The position numbers and the translations under genes are program-made. From Chrysomallon squamiferum (lineage: Eukaryota; Mollusca; Gastropoda; Neomphalida; Peltospiridae), in contig CM022671.1 in the NCBI GenBank assembly GCA_012295275.1, forward strand, positions 10,035,595 to 10,099,594: a stretch of DNA of 64,000 bases. The letters run 5' to 3'. Shown one piece after another: positions 48,513-62,971 of this stretch. How positions within the stretch are numbered: the first letter of the stretch is position 1; each line of letters starts with the position of its first letter. Under the pieces are notes generated by a model, which made no database searches, was not told the DNA's origin, and worked only from the letters and a program-made list of their open reading frames with translations.

Positions 48513-51480
48513 GAAATGCCACTTTCAAAGAATTAAAAAAAAATACATTTTTTTTAAAAGTATTTGTAATTTTCAGGGCACTTCTAAAATAAGCAATTAT
48601 ACAATCTTACTTTTTTTATTACTACAGTAAGAAAATTTACATATATTAATTTATTTTGTATAATATTTGCTTTCACTGCTTTTTGTCAAGCCTGTTTTTG
48701 TGTTATGTATGCGCACAGATAAATATATACTGACAATACAAGAATAATTAAAAAAGGCCTGTAGTTTGATGATCTGTATAAATATTTTTTCCTGATTATA
48801 TATTTAAACATGTTTGTGTAAATTTTCCATGTAGAATGTTTATGATACATAATAAAATCTCTAAACGTGATTTCAAATGAATTTTTTGTTTTTGTTGTAA
48901 ATGCATTCCCCAGTTATGCTGTCAGGTTTAAAAATAATTTTGTCCCATATCTAATGTTACTTTATCTGTTTATCTGCCCTATATAGTTTTCAGATAGAAA
49001 AAAATAAATATTAAAAGTATTGAATTTAATTGCTGTGAATATGTGTGAATGTGTGTGAAACAAGTATTAATGAACATAGTGATGTGCAGTTCTAATCAAA
49101 GTTTTGTTGTTAGATTTTTTTTTGCTGGAGGGTATGTCCACAAAATATCAACACATCTGTCTTTTTCAGTTTGAATTTGCATAAGAAAAAGATAAAAATA
49201 ATTATATTGAAAAAAACAAACATTTTAAATGTCTCCCCAAATTTTCTAATTTCTGACATTAGAAACAGTGGTTTGTGTGTGTAAATAAATGAAACCATAA
49301 ATCAATAAAAGTTCAGAAAAAAAAGTGTTTAGTATTAAATACTAATCCATTTTTGGGGTAATACAATTCAGCCTCTCTTTATTCAGCTAAGTTGTAAGAA
49401 GTAATATTTTCTGAACTAGAATGTATTTTAATTTATAAAATGTAATTCAAATAGTACTGTAGTGATTTTATGTAAAAGAATTCTTATTTCATAAGCAGTT
49501 TATATCATACTTTGTATTTTCAAAGAAATTAATCAATTTTTATTTATTAATGTTTGTATTATCATTAAAATGCTTCAGATGCTAAAGAAATTTTTTTTTT
49601 ATCAATATTTCTAAAAAACATTATACATATTTTTTTATATTAAGTTCTTTATTAGATAAGTAACAGTTGGTTTTCATATTACAAATAATCAAAAATAATG
49701 TGAATGTTGGAAACCAGATTACATTTTTTTTCATTTTAATTTGTAATGTCATCATTTTCTTTTATAATGTAATTTATGATAAGGTAGTTTAATATTAAGA
49801 AATTGCATTATAATTTTTGAGTATTTAAGAACTATTATCTTGAATATCTTGTACATGTTTAGCAATTAATGTTTAGTTATTAATATTCTAGAAAAGTATC
49901 AAATTTCAGGGCTGCATTATAGGATACTGTATAATTTTTCCTTTTATTTTTGATTAAATTATTTATATATTTCAGCAATGTAATCTTCAAACCTAGTAAA
50001 AGTACACACATACCAGACCATTTATCTTGTTCTTGGGGCTGCAAAAGTTCTGTGTTTCTGATTTTCAGGACCAAGGCTCAACATATATTTAAAAACATAA
50101 AATAAACAGTGAAAAGTAATGAACAGAACAGCATTTAACAGTTTGCAGATTAATATCCTTCCAAAGCTGGATAAATGATCTTGTTATGTTGTATTGATGT
50201 ATAAAAGCATTATTCTGTATATTTTAGCATAGTAATATTGCATATTTCTAGAGCATTTTACAACACTGTAGTCTATATTGTATATTAGTAGTAGTAAAAT
50301 CTTTACATTACACTAGTAGTTTAGAATATTTTCTTATACATTATAGTTGTGTATTATTAGCAGAATCTTTACAACATTGTGTATATGAAATTTTGTTGGT
50401 AGAACATGTCATATTCAGTGCAACATTTTGAAAATGAATGTATTACGTATTGTTACACACCATCATAATCCAAAAATCATGTTTATTTGCATCAGCATTC
50501 TTTATAATACAAGTCATGTAGAATACTGTGTATTTACAGTAGAATTTTGTTTGTTGTAACAGTTATACAGAAAGCTGCGTATTTCTAGTTGAATTCTGTG
50601 CATTGCAACAATTTGTTTAGAATATCTTATATTTAAAGTACTTTACAGATTATTTCTATTACTGATTGTAAATTTTGTTTTGCATGTCTGTGTATTAAAT
50701 TATATTTTTGAATTAGAATGATAGTGTAATTAAAATTACTGTGCATTGAGTTTTTTGTTCTTTCTTTTTTTCTTGTTGTCACAACTGTATCAGGTACAAC
50801 TTACACATTTTTTTTTTTTTTAAATAGCTATCTGCAGTAGATAGCTTTTGTTTTCTCAGTGCTGATAACATAGGGAAACAAAGGATCTTGTAAATTCTGA
50901 ATACAGCATAAACAAACATTTTTTATGTTGTTTGTTTTCTGAGAAGGCTAGAACTATTAAGAGTATTTATTTCCTTTTATTTTGATTATTTGGCACTTCA
51001 TATTTGCCCTTAAACATGTTTTGTTATTCAAAGCAATTAGTGATTTGAAATCATGTTCATCAGAAAAATGTTCTGACAGGAAGTTTGGTGAATTTTTTCA
51101 TGTTTTCTGGAAAACATCTTGGTTGTTTAGATTTTCTAATCCCACAGTATAATGACTAATCAGTAAATGAGTATTACTTTTTTATCTTTATGATGAGCTG
51201 CTTGACTGTGGTTTGGAATTTACTGTGCCTCTAGGTTTATATCTTACTGAAGTTTTAACAGCTGTGGTAATGCACAGATCTGTATTTTTAAATATTCAGA
51301 ACATATTGTACATTTACTGGATATAAAATGATTTTACTGTTACCCAAACAATTTTTGTTTTTTCCATCACAAAGCATATTAACTTAGAAGACATTATTCC
51401 ACTAAAACTACAAATAACTAAATACATGCACAAATAAAACAACAATGAAACATGAAATAAAACATGAAGTGTTAAAGAAT
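48400..51480. other. AT-rich spacer downstream of DNM1L
   Basis: I see no coding exon, RNA gene or transposon terminus. The first few hundred bases may be distal DNM1L 3'UTR, given the AATAAA at 48851. There is an (ATT)n tract at about 48485-48512. Confidence 0.5.
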
Positions 51481-53359
51481 ATTTCTACCCCCAGAGGAAC
51501 AGCAACAGAAAATGCCAAAAGAAATAAGAAAAATGTTAAAAATTAAGTTTAGAAATTAAGGACCACAATTTAATATGATCAGTCAAATGGGATACCCTGT
51601 AACTATCATGCTCCTCTGTCACTTTATGGTTTAAGAGATAAAACACATTTTCTCTTACTGACATACTCTAAATGTTGATACTGCTTTATTATGAAAAAAC
51701 GAGGGATAACAGTTTCATAGAATATCATAAAAAGGTATGGGATGAGGATATATTTTACAGTAAGTCAAATGCTGGTAATTCCAGTGGAGTAGTTATTTTG
51801 GCTTCTAAAGTATATAAAATAATGTAACATCTGTGTGAAGTAATGAACAAGGAAGGTGTCTGAAAATATGTATGAACTTCTATGATAAAAAGATAAATGT
51901 ATTTAGAGTAGCTGCATTTTAATAAGAGTACTTCAATATTTTTAAAATAATTCTGGTAATGCTGTAATTTAACTGATATTTGTTCCTACAAACATTTAAA
52001 TAAAATATTTTATACTTGAAAGTAGAACTGAATAAAAAATTTGTAGTAGAATCACAATTCACAAAAAGATGTTAATAGTTAAACAGACAGCTTTTAATGT
52101 ATAAGAAGTAGAAAGAGGACCTGGTGTGTGTATTTTAAATAATTTATTATTAAAGGATTTAGAAGCGAACAGCAAACTGAAAGAAATTTTAAAACATGCT
52201 ACTAATGATCCTTTCAATGATAATAATACTTCAGTACAGGGTGGAACAATTTAAAATATAAAAATAAAAAATATGCCAAAGACTACTGCACTGAAAAATG
52301 TCAGATAGAAAATAAAATTTATGGGGATTTACATAATAAATTAAAAAAAGAATATAATATAGCATCAAAAAACAACCATGACTATAATTGAAGAACTGAT
52401 AGAAATAAATTAAAATTTTTGAAACAAATAAATTTCAAGGAGCTATTTAAGATCAAGCTGTGGATTTTCATGAAAATGCAAGTTATTATTCATTTAAGAA
52501 AATATAAATAAAATAAAAGTATTATGACCATTTTTAATGAGACATTACCTGTTTTAGAAGAAGAAATCAGATTTTATTCTAATCTGAATATGAAAGAAGA
52601 AATTGATCAAAATGAAACAGATACATTATTAGATCTAATTAAAAATTTTATTACAGAAGAAAATAAAAACAACTAATAAAAATGTCTTAAAGAATTACAT
52701 GATGTGTTGAAAGGTATGTCTAGAAATAAATCTAATGGGTCAGATGGATTAGGCACAGAATGTTATCTTCATTTTTGGAAAACAATTAGTCCCTTGAATT
52801 TAAAGTTATTAAAAACATTGATAAAAATGAATTATCAAGAAATACAAAGGCTAGTATTATTATTATTATTTTTTTTTTTAATACGGTGATAAAAGATTTT
52901 TGAAAAACTTGGACCAATTTTAGCCATTTTTAGCAATAAGAGACATTATACAAGACAATTTTCAGTGAATTTGAGAATATACCATTTATTTACAAAATAC
53001 TGAGTTTGAGAAAGCCTTCAGTATAATGACTTTTTATTTATTTATTTATTTATTTATTTACTTTATTATTTTTATTAATATTATTATTTTTATTATTTAT
53101 TTGTTTTTTTTTTTTTTTTGTTGTTGTTGTTCTTCTAGAAAAAAAATATATTTATAAATCTGGTTCTGAATATACAGGGTATGGAAAAAATGGCACCTTA
53201 TTTATTTTTTCTGTATTGTTGCTTTAAAAAAACAACTTAAAAGTACTTTTGAATACACAATTTATTTATGCAATATTCTTACATATGTATATTAATATAA
53301 TAGCATCACTCACCCACTAGGTTTTGCTTAACAAAGTACAGTATTATATCAGAGTTTAA

Positions 53360-53562
53360 TATCAGACATATATACATATAGACACACATACAAATATATA
53401 TCTATATATATATATATATATATACATATACATACAAACATATGCACACAAACACACATACATATATGTATGCTTTCATACACGTTCATACAAATGCACC
53501 TAATGTAAATACACATACCACAGTTAAAATATCCAGTCAATTCAAACATAGTATAAGATTAG

Positions 53563-53596
<34 letters not shown>

Positions 53597-53600
53597 CATA
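53360..53600. repeat. TATA/CA-rich microsatellite block
   Basis: Mixed (TA), (ACAT) and (CA) tracts. The sequence TATGTTTGAATTGAC and its near complement GTCAATTCAAACATA flank the CA tract (about 53535-53625), giving an inverted repeat. Confidence 0.85.
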
Positions 53601-54492
53601 TCTTAAGCTATGTTTGAATTGACAGAATCATATTCTGGACAATATTTTCAGTATATGCGTAATCAAGTGGCTGAGTGTTGCTATATATTAATATAAATGA
53701 TTGTAACAATACTGCATAAATCTGCAGTGCCATTTCTTCTTGGTGCTGTTTTTTCCTACATCCGAATATACAGAGCTATATCAAGGACTGTTAAGTGTAA
53801 TGATCATTTATCTAATTCATTTAAATTAAACATTTTGTTAGACAAGGTTGCCAGTTATTTGCTATTTATATTTCATAGTCAAACTTTTTATTAAAGCATT
53901 TAAATATTGAGAAAAAAAAAAAAAAAATTATAATGTTATCTTTAATTAGTCCACATGCTGATGCTGTAAACGTAACATTAAAAGATGATTGGTCTGTTGT
54001 ATATATTTCAATACTATGCCTGTTCAGAGGCAAAAGTCAACATTTACAAATAAACCAGAATTATCATTACTGAATGTAGAGCAAGCAGTCTGAACTGGAG
54101 AGCACTGCCTTTATTCCGTTACAAATAAAGCATGATGCTATGCACATGCAAGGTGTATTTCTCAGGCCAAACAAAGAAATATGTTACATTTATAACTAGC
54201 AAGAGAAATTAAACAGAACAGAAAATATTTTGACTATGAGGAAAATGCGTAATTTGACATTAGATGATAGGTCTGTATAGACCTTTTAGGATCACAAATT
54301 TGATGTATTTTAAATGTACAACAAATTCCAAACTGGGCAAAAATAAAATGAAACAATTTAATTTTGGATTTTTTTACGGAAAGAATATATTTGTTTTCAA
54401 ATATACATAATAACTGGAAAAGCTAATAAAGATTTTAAGTTCCATGTGTTCACTTGAAAGACAAAGCTTTTAAATTAAACAGATAAAATAAA

Positions 54493-54496
<4 letters not shown>

Positions 54497-54551
<55 letters not shown>
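54497..54551. repeat. (AAT)n microsatellite
   Basis: About 18 units within the LINE remnant. Confidence 0.95.
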
Positions 54552-54552
<1 letters not shown>

Positions 54553-56226
54553 CTGAAAATGTAAATCTATGCGGAAATATTTACTCACTTATTTTCTTTT
54601 ACGATACAGTAATATGCAATATAAAGAAACTGTTTTTGTTGGGAATCACGACAAACGTGGTTTATTTTATGTTCACTATTTCCAATTTATGCAAATGAAA
54701 ATAGAAGTCTTCAGCCGACTATGTTAGAACAAACATTTACAGAACCATTGTTTTATTAACGATTTAATAAGGTTTAATAATGCATTTATCAAATGTGATA
54801 TTTTATGTAAAATTTATAGCATTACTTATTGTTATTCGACAGCATTCTTACCATGACAAGCAATTATTAAAATATTTTATATGTTTATTTTCTTGAAATT
54901 CAATTTAAAAAAATAAAAAACACAGTAAATATTACCAGTTTGTACAATGTTACAAGAATGGAAAAATGTAATTGAAGTTGAAACGTTATATAAAAGTTTC
55001 TTTTGAAAATCTTTTATTCTTTAGAAAAGGGAGTAATACAGAATCATTTCCAATGTTCATTTCCAAATTTTGTTATACAATGTTAGTTGACAAATGTTTT
55101 GAAAACCCAGTACCAATAAAATTTTGGGAAACTATTACAGTACTGATATAATATTGATAATGGAAAGATATGGGCAGAAATATTCATTCAAATCATACAA
55201 CAAATGTACTGATCTTGATTTTAAATTAATATAATATTCTGTGGCCCAAAAGATTGTTTACTAGAAAAAAATATATTTTCATGGAACACATCCAAGCTGG
55301 ACAATAAAAAAACAAAAAAAACAAAGAATAAAAAAAGGAAACAAGATTTAAATTTGAGACTACATCTGACTGCAATATTAAAATGTCAATGAAATTTCCT
55401 GGATACTTTTATATGTTTATTGAAAATATTTACTTTTATTAAAGAATGAAACTTTTAAATGTGTGAATGCATTTAGGTTACCTATTCATGCCAAAATCAG
55501 TTCACTTTTTAACATGCAGCTGATGATAACTAAGTATCTTTTTATTGATAACATGAAATGCCTGATGTGATGTATTTTCTTTTAATTTATTTTTTAAAAT
55601 TTATTCAGAAATCATATTTATAATAAGAGAAAGGAGGTCCAGTAGTTTCATTTGTGGAGCTTTGCAGCTGTACATATTTAAACAATTTTATTGTTAATTA
55701 TTAGCTTGATTCTACATTTTAATTTAAATGAAATAATTACAGATGAAATGAGGCACTTTAAAGTCATACACAGAAAATAAATGTCTAGGATTCCATGATA
55801 CCTGAAACAGAAAACAACATTGTTGAACAATAACAAACTACTACTACCACACAAGCGCAGTTATTTTGTATCTCTACATTTAAATATAATACACATGCAT
55901 GCCATTTTATTAATTCTTTAATGTATAATTTATACTCTGTTTCCTGAACAGCAGGTCAGTCATTCACTATCCAAAATTGTTGTAGACAGATTTAAATAGT
56001 CTTCAAGATTTGAAAATTGTAATTGATACAGATGTAGGCAATATGTAATTATATAAGTTATGTTTTAGTGAAAAAAGGAAAAATAAAGAAATAAAGAAAT
56101 GTAAACAAAGAAACAAAATAAACCAAAAAAAGCAAATAAAAATAGTTTGAGTCTGGGATAATGGGCTGCTGGCCTTTGCTGACATAAATTACTGACAAAA
56201 ACATATAACAATCTGGAACTTACAAA

Positions 56227-56946
56227 TCATCCAGCATCATCTATTTCAGAGGGGTCTGGGTAGTCTATCACAACCAAATCATCAGGAGCAACAGAATTGG
56301 AGCTGGCAAGTGTCTGAAACAATGAAAAAACAATTCTCTCTTACTTACTAAAATCATAAATAGACTCAGTGTGTCGTGAGGATTTAAAATTATTATTATT
56401 ATTATTTTTATTAATGTTGTCTATATTATTATTAATGTTGTCTATATTATTATTGTTGTTGTTAATTTTACTGTTATTATTTATTATTATTGTTGTTGCT
56501 TTGTTCTGGTTATTTATTTATTCTGTTTATAAACTAGTTTTCTTCAGTTTCAAAGTGACAGCTTTCTCTTTTTTCTGAAAGGTATTCAATACCTTTTAAT
56601 TTAATAATTAAATGTACATGTCGTTGTGAGAAGAAAACTTGATGACAAACTTACATCAAGTGAGATGGATTTGGATCTCTGGGCACACATAACAGCATGA
56701 TGGATTGTGGCACAAACATGTCTCCTGTGAATGTGTTGATAAATTCCTGATTTCTCCAGCATCACTCTTACATCAGCTGTCAATAATAATAATAATAATA
56801 ATAATAGTAGTAGTAGTAGTAATAATATTATAATAGTAGTAGTAATAATAGTATAGTGATGATGATGGCAATGATGATAATAAAATAATATTTAGTTATT
56901 GACAAGGCTTTATAGTTTATGAAACATCTTAATACCGGTTGTTCAA

Positions 56947-56991
<45 letters not shown>

Positions 56992-59177
56992 TAAATAAAT
57001 AAGTAAATAAAGAAATAAATATAAAAAAGAGATGTAGTCCTGAGAGAACATAATGAAATAGTCTTCATTAAATTTTGTTTTTTTTATATCAAAAAAAAAA
57101 GACAAACATATTTTAATATTTCAATTCTTGATGTCGTATACATTTTTATTAATAAAGCAATATAATCTTACCTTTACATTCTGCAAGATACACATCAATA
57201 TCAACAGTCTTGTAGGTTTTAATTATCTGAAAATTATAAATAAAACTGTGAAATATTTACAGTACTGAAAAGCCTAAATTATGGTAACCATGTATTACAT
57301 AATAATATAGTAAGTTATAACAAGAAATTCTTGCTGTTTGAGGAATTGTATTAATGTTGTTGCATTAAAAGGATTCTGTCAGTAGAAAACAACAGTGTGT
57401 GACCAGTCAGTGCAATCTGTCATAAACACCATACATCGCATTAATAATATTCTATCTGCATCATACAAGAAACACTGGCTCATTGACTGTGAAGTAATTT
57501 TTGATTTCCTATTAACTAGGAGTATACCTCTAACAATATCCTAACTGTAACAGAATCGACATATTGGATGGTTGAGCCATCAAGGATGATTGCATATGTA
57601 TGATCATCTGTCATTTCATCAGCAACCATTTCCAGTTTTTGTTTCTTGAAAACCAGATGGTCTTGAACATGGCCATCGCATGGTAACTCTGCCCAAGTCT
57701 CTCCCGCAGCCAAACATACCTGGGAAAAACAAATGAAGATTATAATGACTATTGCATATTTAATATGAATCATCAAAATTCTGTTTACCTTTATTCACCA
57801 TTATTGTTTTTGGTGTTGTTACTGTTACTGTTATTACTTAATCTTTATTTTATTTTGCTTGAAATGCTTGAAATAATGCTAACACATATTCCTCAATTGT
57901 TAAAATACTAACATATACTAACCTCATGATGGCGAGCTGTAGCAAAGGCTTGACTTTCATTCTGTCTTTGAAATTTCAGTTCCTTTGGATCTAGACCTGT
58001 CTTTTTAATTAGCATCTGACGAAAATATTCCATGTTTGCAAAATACAGTGGTGCCTCAAACCTAAATATTTTTATACCAGGAATGTCACAAGCCTGTAAT
58101 TAAAATACTTATTATATGTACCATTGAAAATAATAAATATGTATCAAAGAGATGACGTGTCATATTTCTGAAATCCAGGAAACCACTGTTTATTATTATT
58201 GTTGCTGTTATTAGTCTGTTGTAGGTATTTCTTTATTTGTGCCATTGTCTACATTAATAAAATATCTTATATTCCAGAATTACTTTATATTTAATTACTA
58301 AATATTACCTCACTATGAATACTTTTGTCCACATATGCTCTTGATCCTGTGATATGACCAAGGAGACTACAATGTGGCCTGAAAAATAAGTAGATATTAA
58401 CATACCAAATATGGTCACTAACACACACACACACACACAAACACTCAGACTAATAGTATTTGCATGCATATTTCAAAAATAAAATATACCAAGCAGTATA
58501 AATCTTGTTTCTTTAAATTTACATTCATGAGAGAAAATTATTTCAAACACTGACTGTTAATTCATAAATTTTTAAGGACGTTGTTTACCTCTGAGTTCGG
58601 AGCAGGATGGGTACTAGGTTATAAATGATTCCAACCAGCAATCCCAGATCAACATCAAGTAAGATTGTAGAGATAAACACAACTAGCCAAACAGTCTACA
58701 AAAAACATTCTTTTAATGATAGATCTATACAGATGTCTATAATAATAATTTTACAATTCAGAAACTATCAAACAAACTAAAAAATAACCACCTCTCAAAA
58801 AAAAAAAATGTATAACAATTATAAAATGTTATATGGAATGTTTGCATTTAGTTAATATTTCAGTTTAATTTTAATTTAAATTATAATTTGAATCACTCTA
58901 ATAGAAGATATTTTAGAGAAATGGAAACTAGAGTGAAAAATGAAAACAAATTTATAAATTTATGATATAACGATATTATTTATTTCATTAATTATAAATA
59001 AATTTGTATACTCACAAAATCGATCTTCGATACTTTCCATAGCTGTTTCAGTTCTCCAAACTGAAGGAATAGCCCTTTCAAGGCAACTATGATGATTGCT
59101 GACAACACGCACTGAAAAATAAATAAAACAGTGAAAATGAAAGAAAAAAATGTGGGATTGAATTGTACACTATTTTA

Positions 59178-59261
<84 letters not shown>

Positions 59262-62200
59262 GGTATTAGATACTTACATTAGGCAGTGTTTGAAAATATG
59301 GTCCAAGAGCCAATAACACAATAAGAACAAGTGAACTTGAAACGAGACTTGAAACCTGAAATGAAATAAGTTTATTTATAATCATAATGAATTAATTTTT
59401 TCAAAAAGTCGTAACTATCTTGCTTTTACAGTAGAACTCTTGATCCTGATCGTGCTATTATTTTTTTTATAAATATGTAGTTTATTCATACATACTATAC
59501 ACACAGAAACACACACTCATACAAATTATTTACGACCAAATAGATTGATCCACCTGTGTTTTTCCACCCACATCCTCCTGAACGGCACTTCTAGACAACG
59601 ATGCAGCACTACAGAAGGAGGAAAATACTGGACCCAGCAGATTACATAAACCATGTGCTATAAGTTCCTTAAAAGAAAAAAGATTTATACATCAAGTACT
59701 GAAAATATAAAACTTAGAAAGAAAACTGCTGATTTAAGTATATCAAAATGTATGTATTTTGAATAATATAACCATAAATTTATTTAATTTTTTTTTAATA
59801 GTTTTTTTTTTTTAATTTAACTTTATTTATTATTATTATTTTTTTTTTTTTACTTACAAAAGAAAAATGTCAAACCACTAAATGTGTTATAAAATGTTAC
59901 AAATAAATTCAAAACATCAACAACAACAAAAATAACAACAAACAAAAAACAGAACTAAAGTAATAAACTATATGATCTAAATAGAAATATTATTATCATC
60001 ATCATTTTCGTAATTCTTCTGTTATTATTATTATACCTGGTTGGCATCAACTGTATAATCATGTTTATCAGCAAGGATCTTAGCCATGGCAAAAGAGATG
60101 GCAAATGCTGTAAAGCAGATAGCAAACGCCTCACCGACAAGTTCCGGAGCAAACCGAAGATTTCCTATGTCAACTGATGGCAACCTGAAATAATAAGACA
60201 GACACATTTAAGTCTAAATAGATCGAAACAACATATATGCATGTGTGAGGGACTGAACTAAAAGCACAGTCTAAAGATACATAAACACCATTGACGTGTG
60301 AGGTTTATTTCTCCTTGTTTAAACGTAAAACGATTGGGAAATTCCTCGAAAACAAGTGGGACATTAAAATAAGGTAAACACTGTCACTGGTGCTTTCTTA
60401 AGGAACCCAGGCCAGTAATGGTCTGCCAGTATGGTCAGGGGTGTGAAATGTTGTCTGTGTGACTGTGGTGAAAGAGAGTTCAAGAAAAGGCAGAAAGACG
60501 TTTGACCCAATTCTCTGCATTATAATTACTATACTTTTATCAGGATATATTCATATTGTATATCATGGTGTATAAATGGGCAAAGGAAATAAAAACATAA
60601 TCGAAATCGAACTTATGTAGTTTTTTTGTGTGAGGGTGGTGTACGCACCCGGCCACACATGTATAACAGAATTAACAATATTTTTAGAGATAAAAACAAA
60701 CCAAGTAACTGGATCAAGATATATTTATATTTCATACATGTTTAATTTTATATTCAAATTTCATATATGTTTAATTTTATATTCAAATTTCATATATGTT
60801 TAATTTTATATTCAAATTTCATCTATGAAATTTACCCTCTAGGAATATGTCCAAGAATATCAACGCCAAATTCCTTGTTGATGTCCGCAAAGTATGCAAT
60901 AATAGTGGCAGATATCACCTAAGAAATAAAGGTCTAGTTAACAGATTAAAAAAGTTGCATTATTTTGTATTAGCATCACTTCGTAAGGCTAAAATATGCG
61001 TTGTCTCCTTAACATCTACAGCTGATCTCACGGAATAAAATAACTGTTCTTTTGTTTAAAAAGTCCAGTATTAACTTCTAATTTCATTAATCACCTCTGA
61101 TCTTAGAACCGTTAATTTAAAACACAAAACACAAGTAGAGAATATCCCTGTTTCTATTCATTCAGCTTTATCTAATATGCTTTATAGGTGTTTGTTTTTT
61201 TACCATTTTAATATAGCATGAAACTGGTTCATGAGATTGAATCTGAAAGGGTCTGCTGTCTTAAAACTAACATAGATTTTATAGGTATTATATTGAGATG
61301 GTTAATAAATCTGAAATACACACGACAATGAGTTCTGTAGGGATAGGAACTCGTAGTGTTTTCTTGCAGTCTTTATTGTTGTTGATGCCTTCCTTTACGA
61401 GGACTAACACCACGATACAGACTATGGTTGCTGTCATGGTAACCCAATTCACATCTGAGAGCTTACTAAAGAAGTCTTTATAGGCCTGTCAATGAAAAAA
61501 TAAAAAAATGATTCATGAGTGCTCATAAATATAAAAACAACAAAACCCACTAAAAACAGTCAAAATGTATTTAAATCAATCGGCCATTCAGTGAATAAAT
61601 AAATAAAATAAAAATTCTGATGCATCCCTACAGAAAAATAATATGAACCAGAAATAATCCACAGCTTGACAGAATAGATGGCTGTAAACTAATGAATAAA
61701 GTATAATACAAAACTATATCCTGTGTGATGAGTATAAAATAATACATCTTCAGATATATAATAAAAATTTAAATCGCAGTGAATGAAACCTACAAAACAA
61801 ATATTTTAAAAAAATCACTGAAATTCAAAGCTAAATGCTGAATAAGATTATAATAAATGAAAATCTCTGAAGGCTGACATTCAGTTTTATTGCAGTTTAC
61901 TTACATAGACCAATTTGAATGGTCCACTGTAACGACCAATTTTTACTCCAAAAGCAGATTTGATCTGGCTAGAGAAGACGTGAATAGCAGCGCCCGTAGT
62001 GAAGCCACTTACAAGTGGATCAGAAAGAAAAGTTGTTAAGAAGCCTAAATGAAGTATTCCAAGACCGAGCTGCAATAAAAATTAATATGTTATTTATTTA
62101 TTAACATGTTAAACTCTCAGACGAATTACAGCAATACGAATACTCTTGACTATTTAGTCAATTTCAAATTGCAGTCTAGGCTCTATAATCTTTGGGACCT

Positions 62201-62925
62201 AGTAATAATAAAAAATAATATTAAAACATTCTATGTTTCGTTAGACATTCGTTTCTTATTTCAGTCTCAGTGTAAGTATCATTACATTATGTATTCAGAA
62301 ACCATTACCTGCATACCACCCACAGCAAAAGTGACAGACATAGCATACGCTACTTTAATAGATTCAAGCTGGATGTCGTGGTATTCTTGTACTGTCATAT
62401 TGCCTGGAATAACTGACATCGTCACATTGTGCATTTCAGTCATCTGCTGTCGCCTCCAGGAAACAGTACCTTTGTCTACAACCGCACCTACCATCAAACT
62501 GATCACAGCAAACGTACCTGTAAAAAATTAAAAATACAATGTTCTGCTGATACCTCCGCTTCCTCTCTCTTCCTCTGACATGAGTGTGTGTTAGTGAGAT
62601 TATCAATACCAATACCAGGTGATTAAATTATACTGAAATTACAATGAACCTTGATTAACTGAAAGATAAAAAAAAATTTAAAAATTACTAGCATTTTATC
62701 CATTACTATTTATAGGTAATAAGCTTCGTCTCCTTTACCATCAGTACATAATCATCAAGGGAACTTACCTACAGAAATGTGTCTTGACGAGCCAAACAAG
62801 AAGTACACAAGAACTGGAAAAAAAGATGTGTACAGACCGTACACAGGAGGCAGCTGAGACAGCAAAGCGTAAGCCATTCCTGAAAACAAGAGTCATGAAG
62901 GACGTCACAATAAACTTTCCAAGAA

Positions 62926-62971
<46 letters not shown>

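Larger units (their letters stand above)
51490..55450 (+). mobile_element. Decayed L1-like non-LTR retrotransposon (LINE) remnant
   Basis: Broken frames on the + strand carry pieces in the order expected of a LINE ORF2. At about 52550-52690 there is a charged linker typical of the region before the reverse transcriptase. At 52704-52850 a segment with KSNGSDGLGTE and HFWKTI matches the K-S-P-G-x-D-G-x-x-x-E-x-Y-x-x-FW motif of L1-like reverse transcriptases. At about 53950-54000 HADAVNVTL corresponds to the catalytic F/Y-x-D-D motif area with one catalytic Asp replaced by Ala. Further pieces to about 55200 resemble the thumb and downstream region (NSELNWRALPF-like and LHMQGVFL-like segments). 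Many stops and frameshifts, internal microsatellites (53041-53120, 53360-53600, 54497-54551) and the lost Asp mean it is dead. The outer limits are approximate. Confidence 0.7.

Noticed and set aside
53170-53200. ACAGGGTATGGAAAAAATGG as a second mariner-like end
   Set aside because: No matching inverted terminus or clean TA duplication was found nearby.
62106-62531. 141-residue plus-strand frame
   Set aside because: Antisense to an SLC26 exon (62309-62517) whose translation is clearly a membrane transporter segment.
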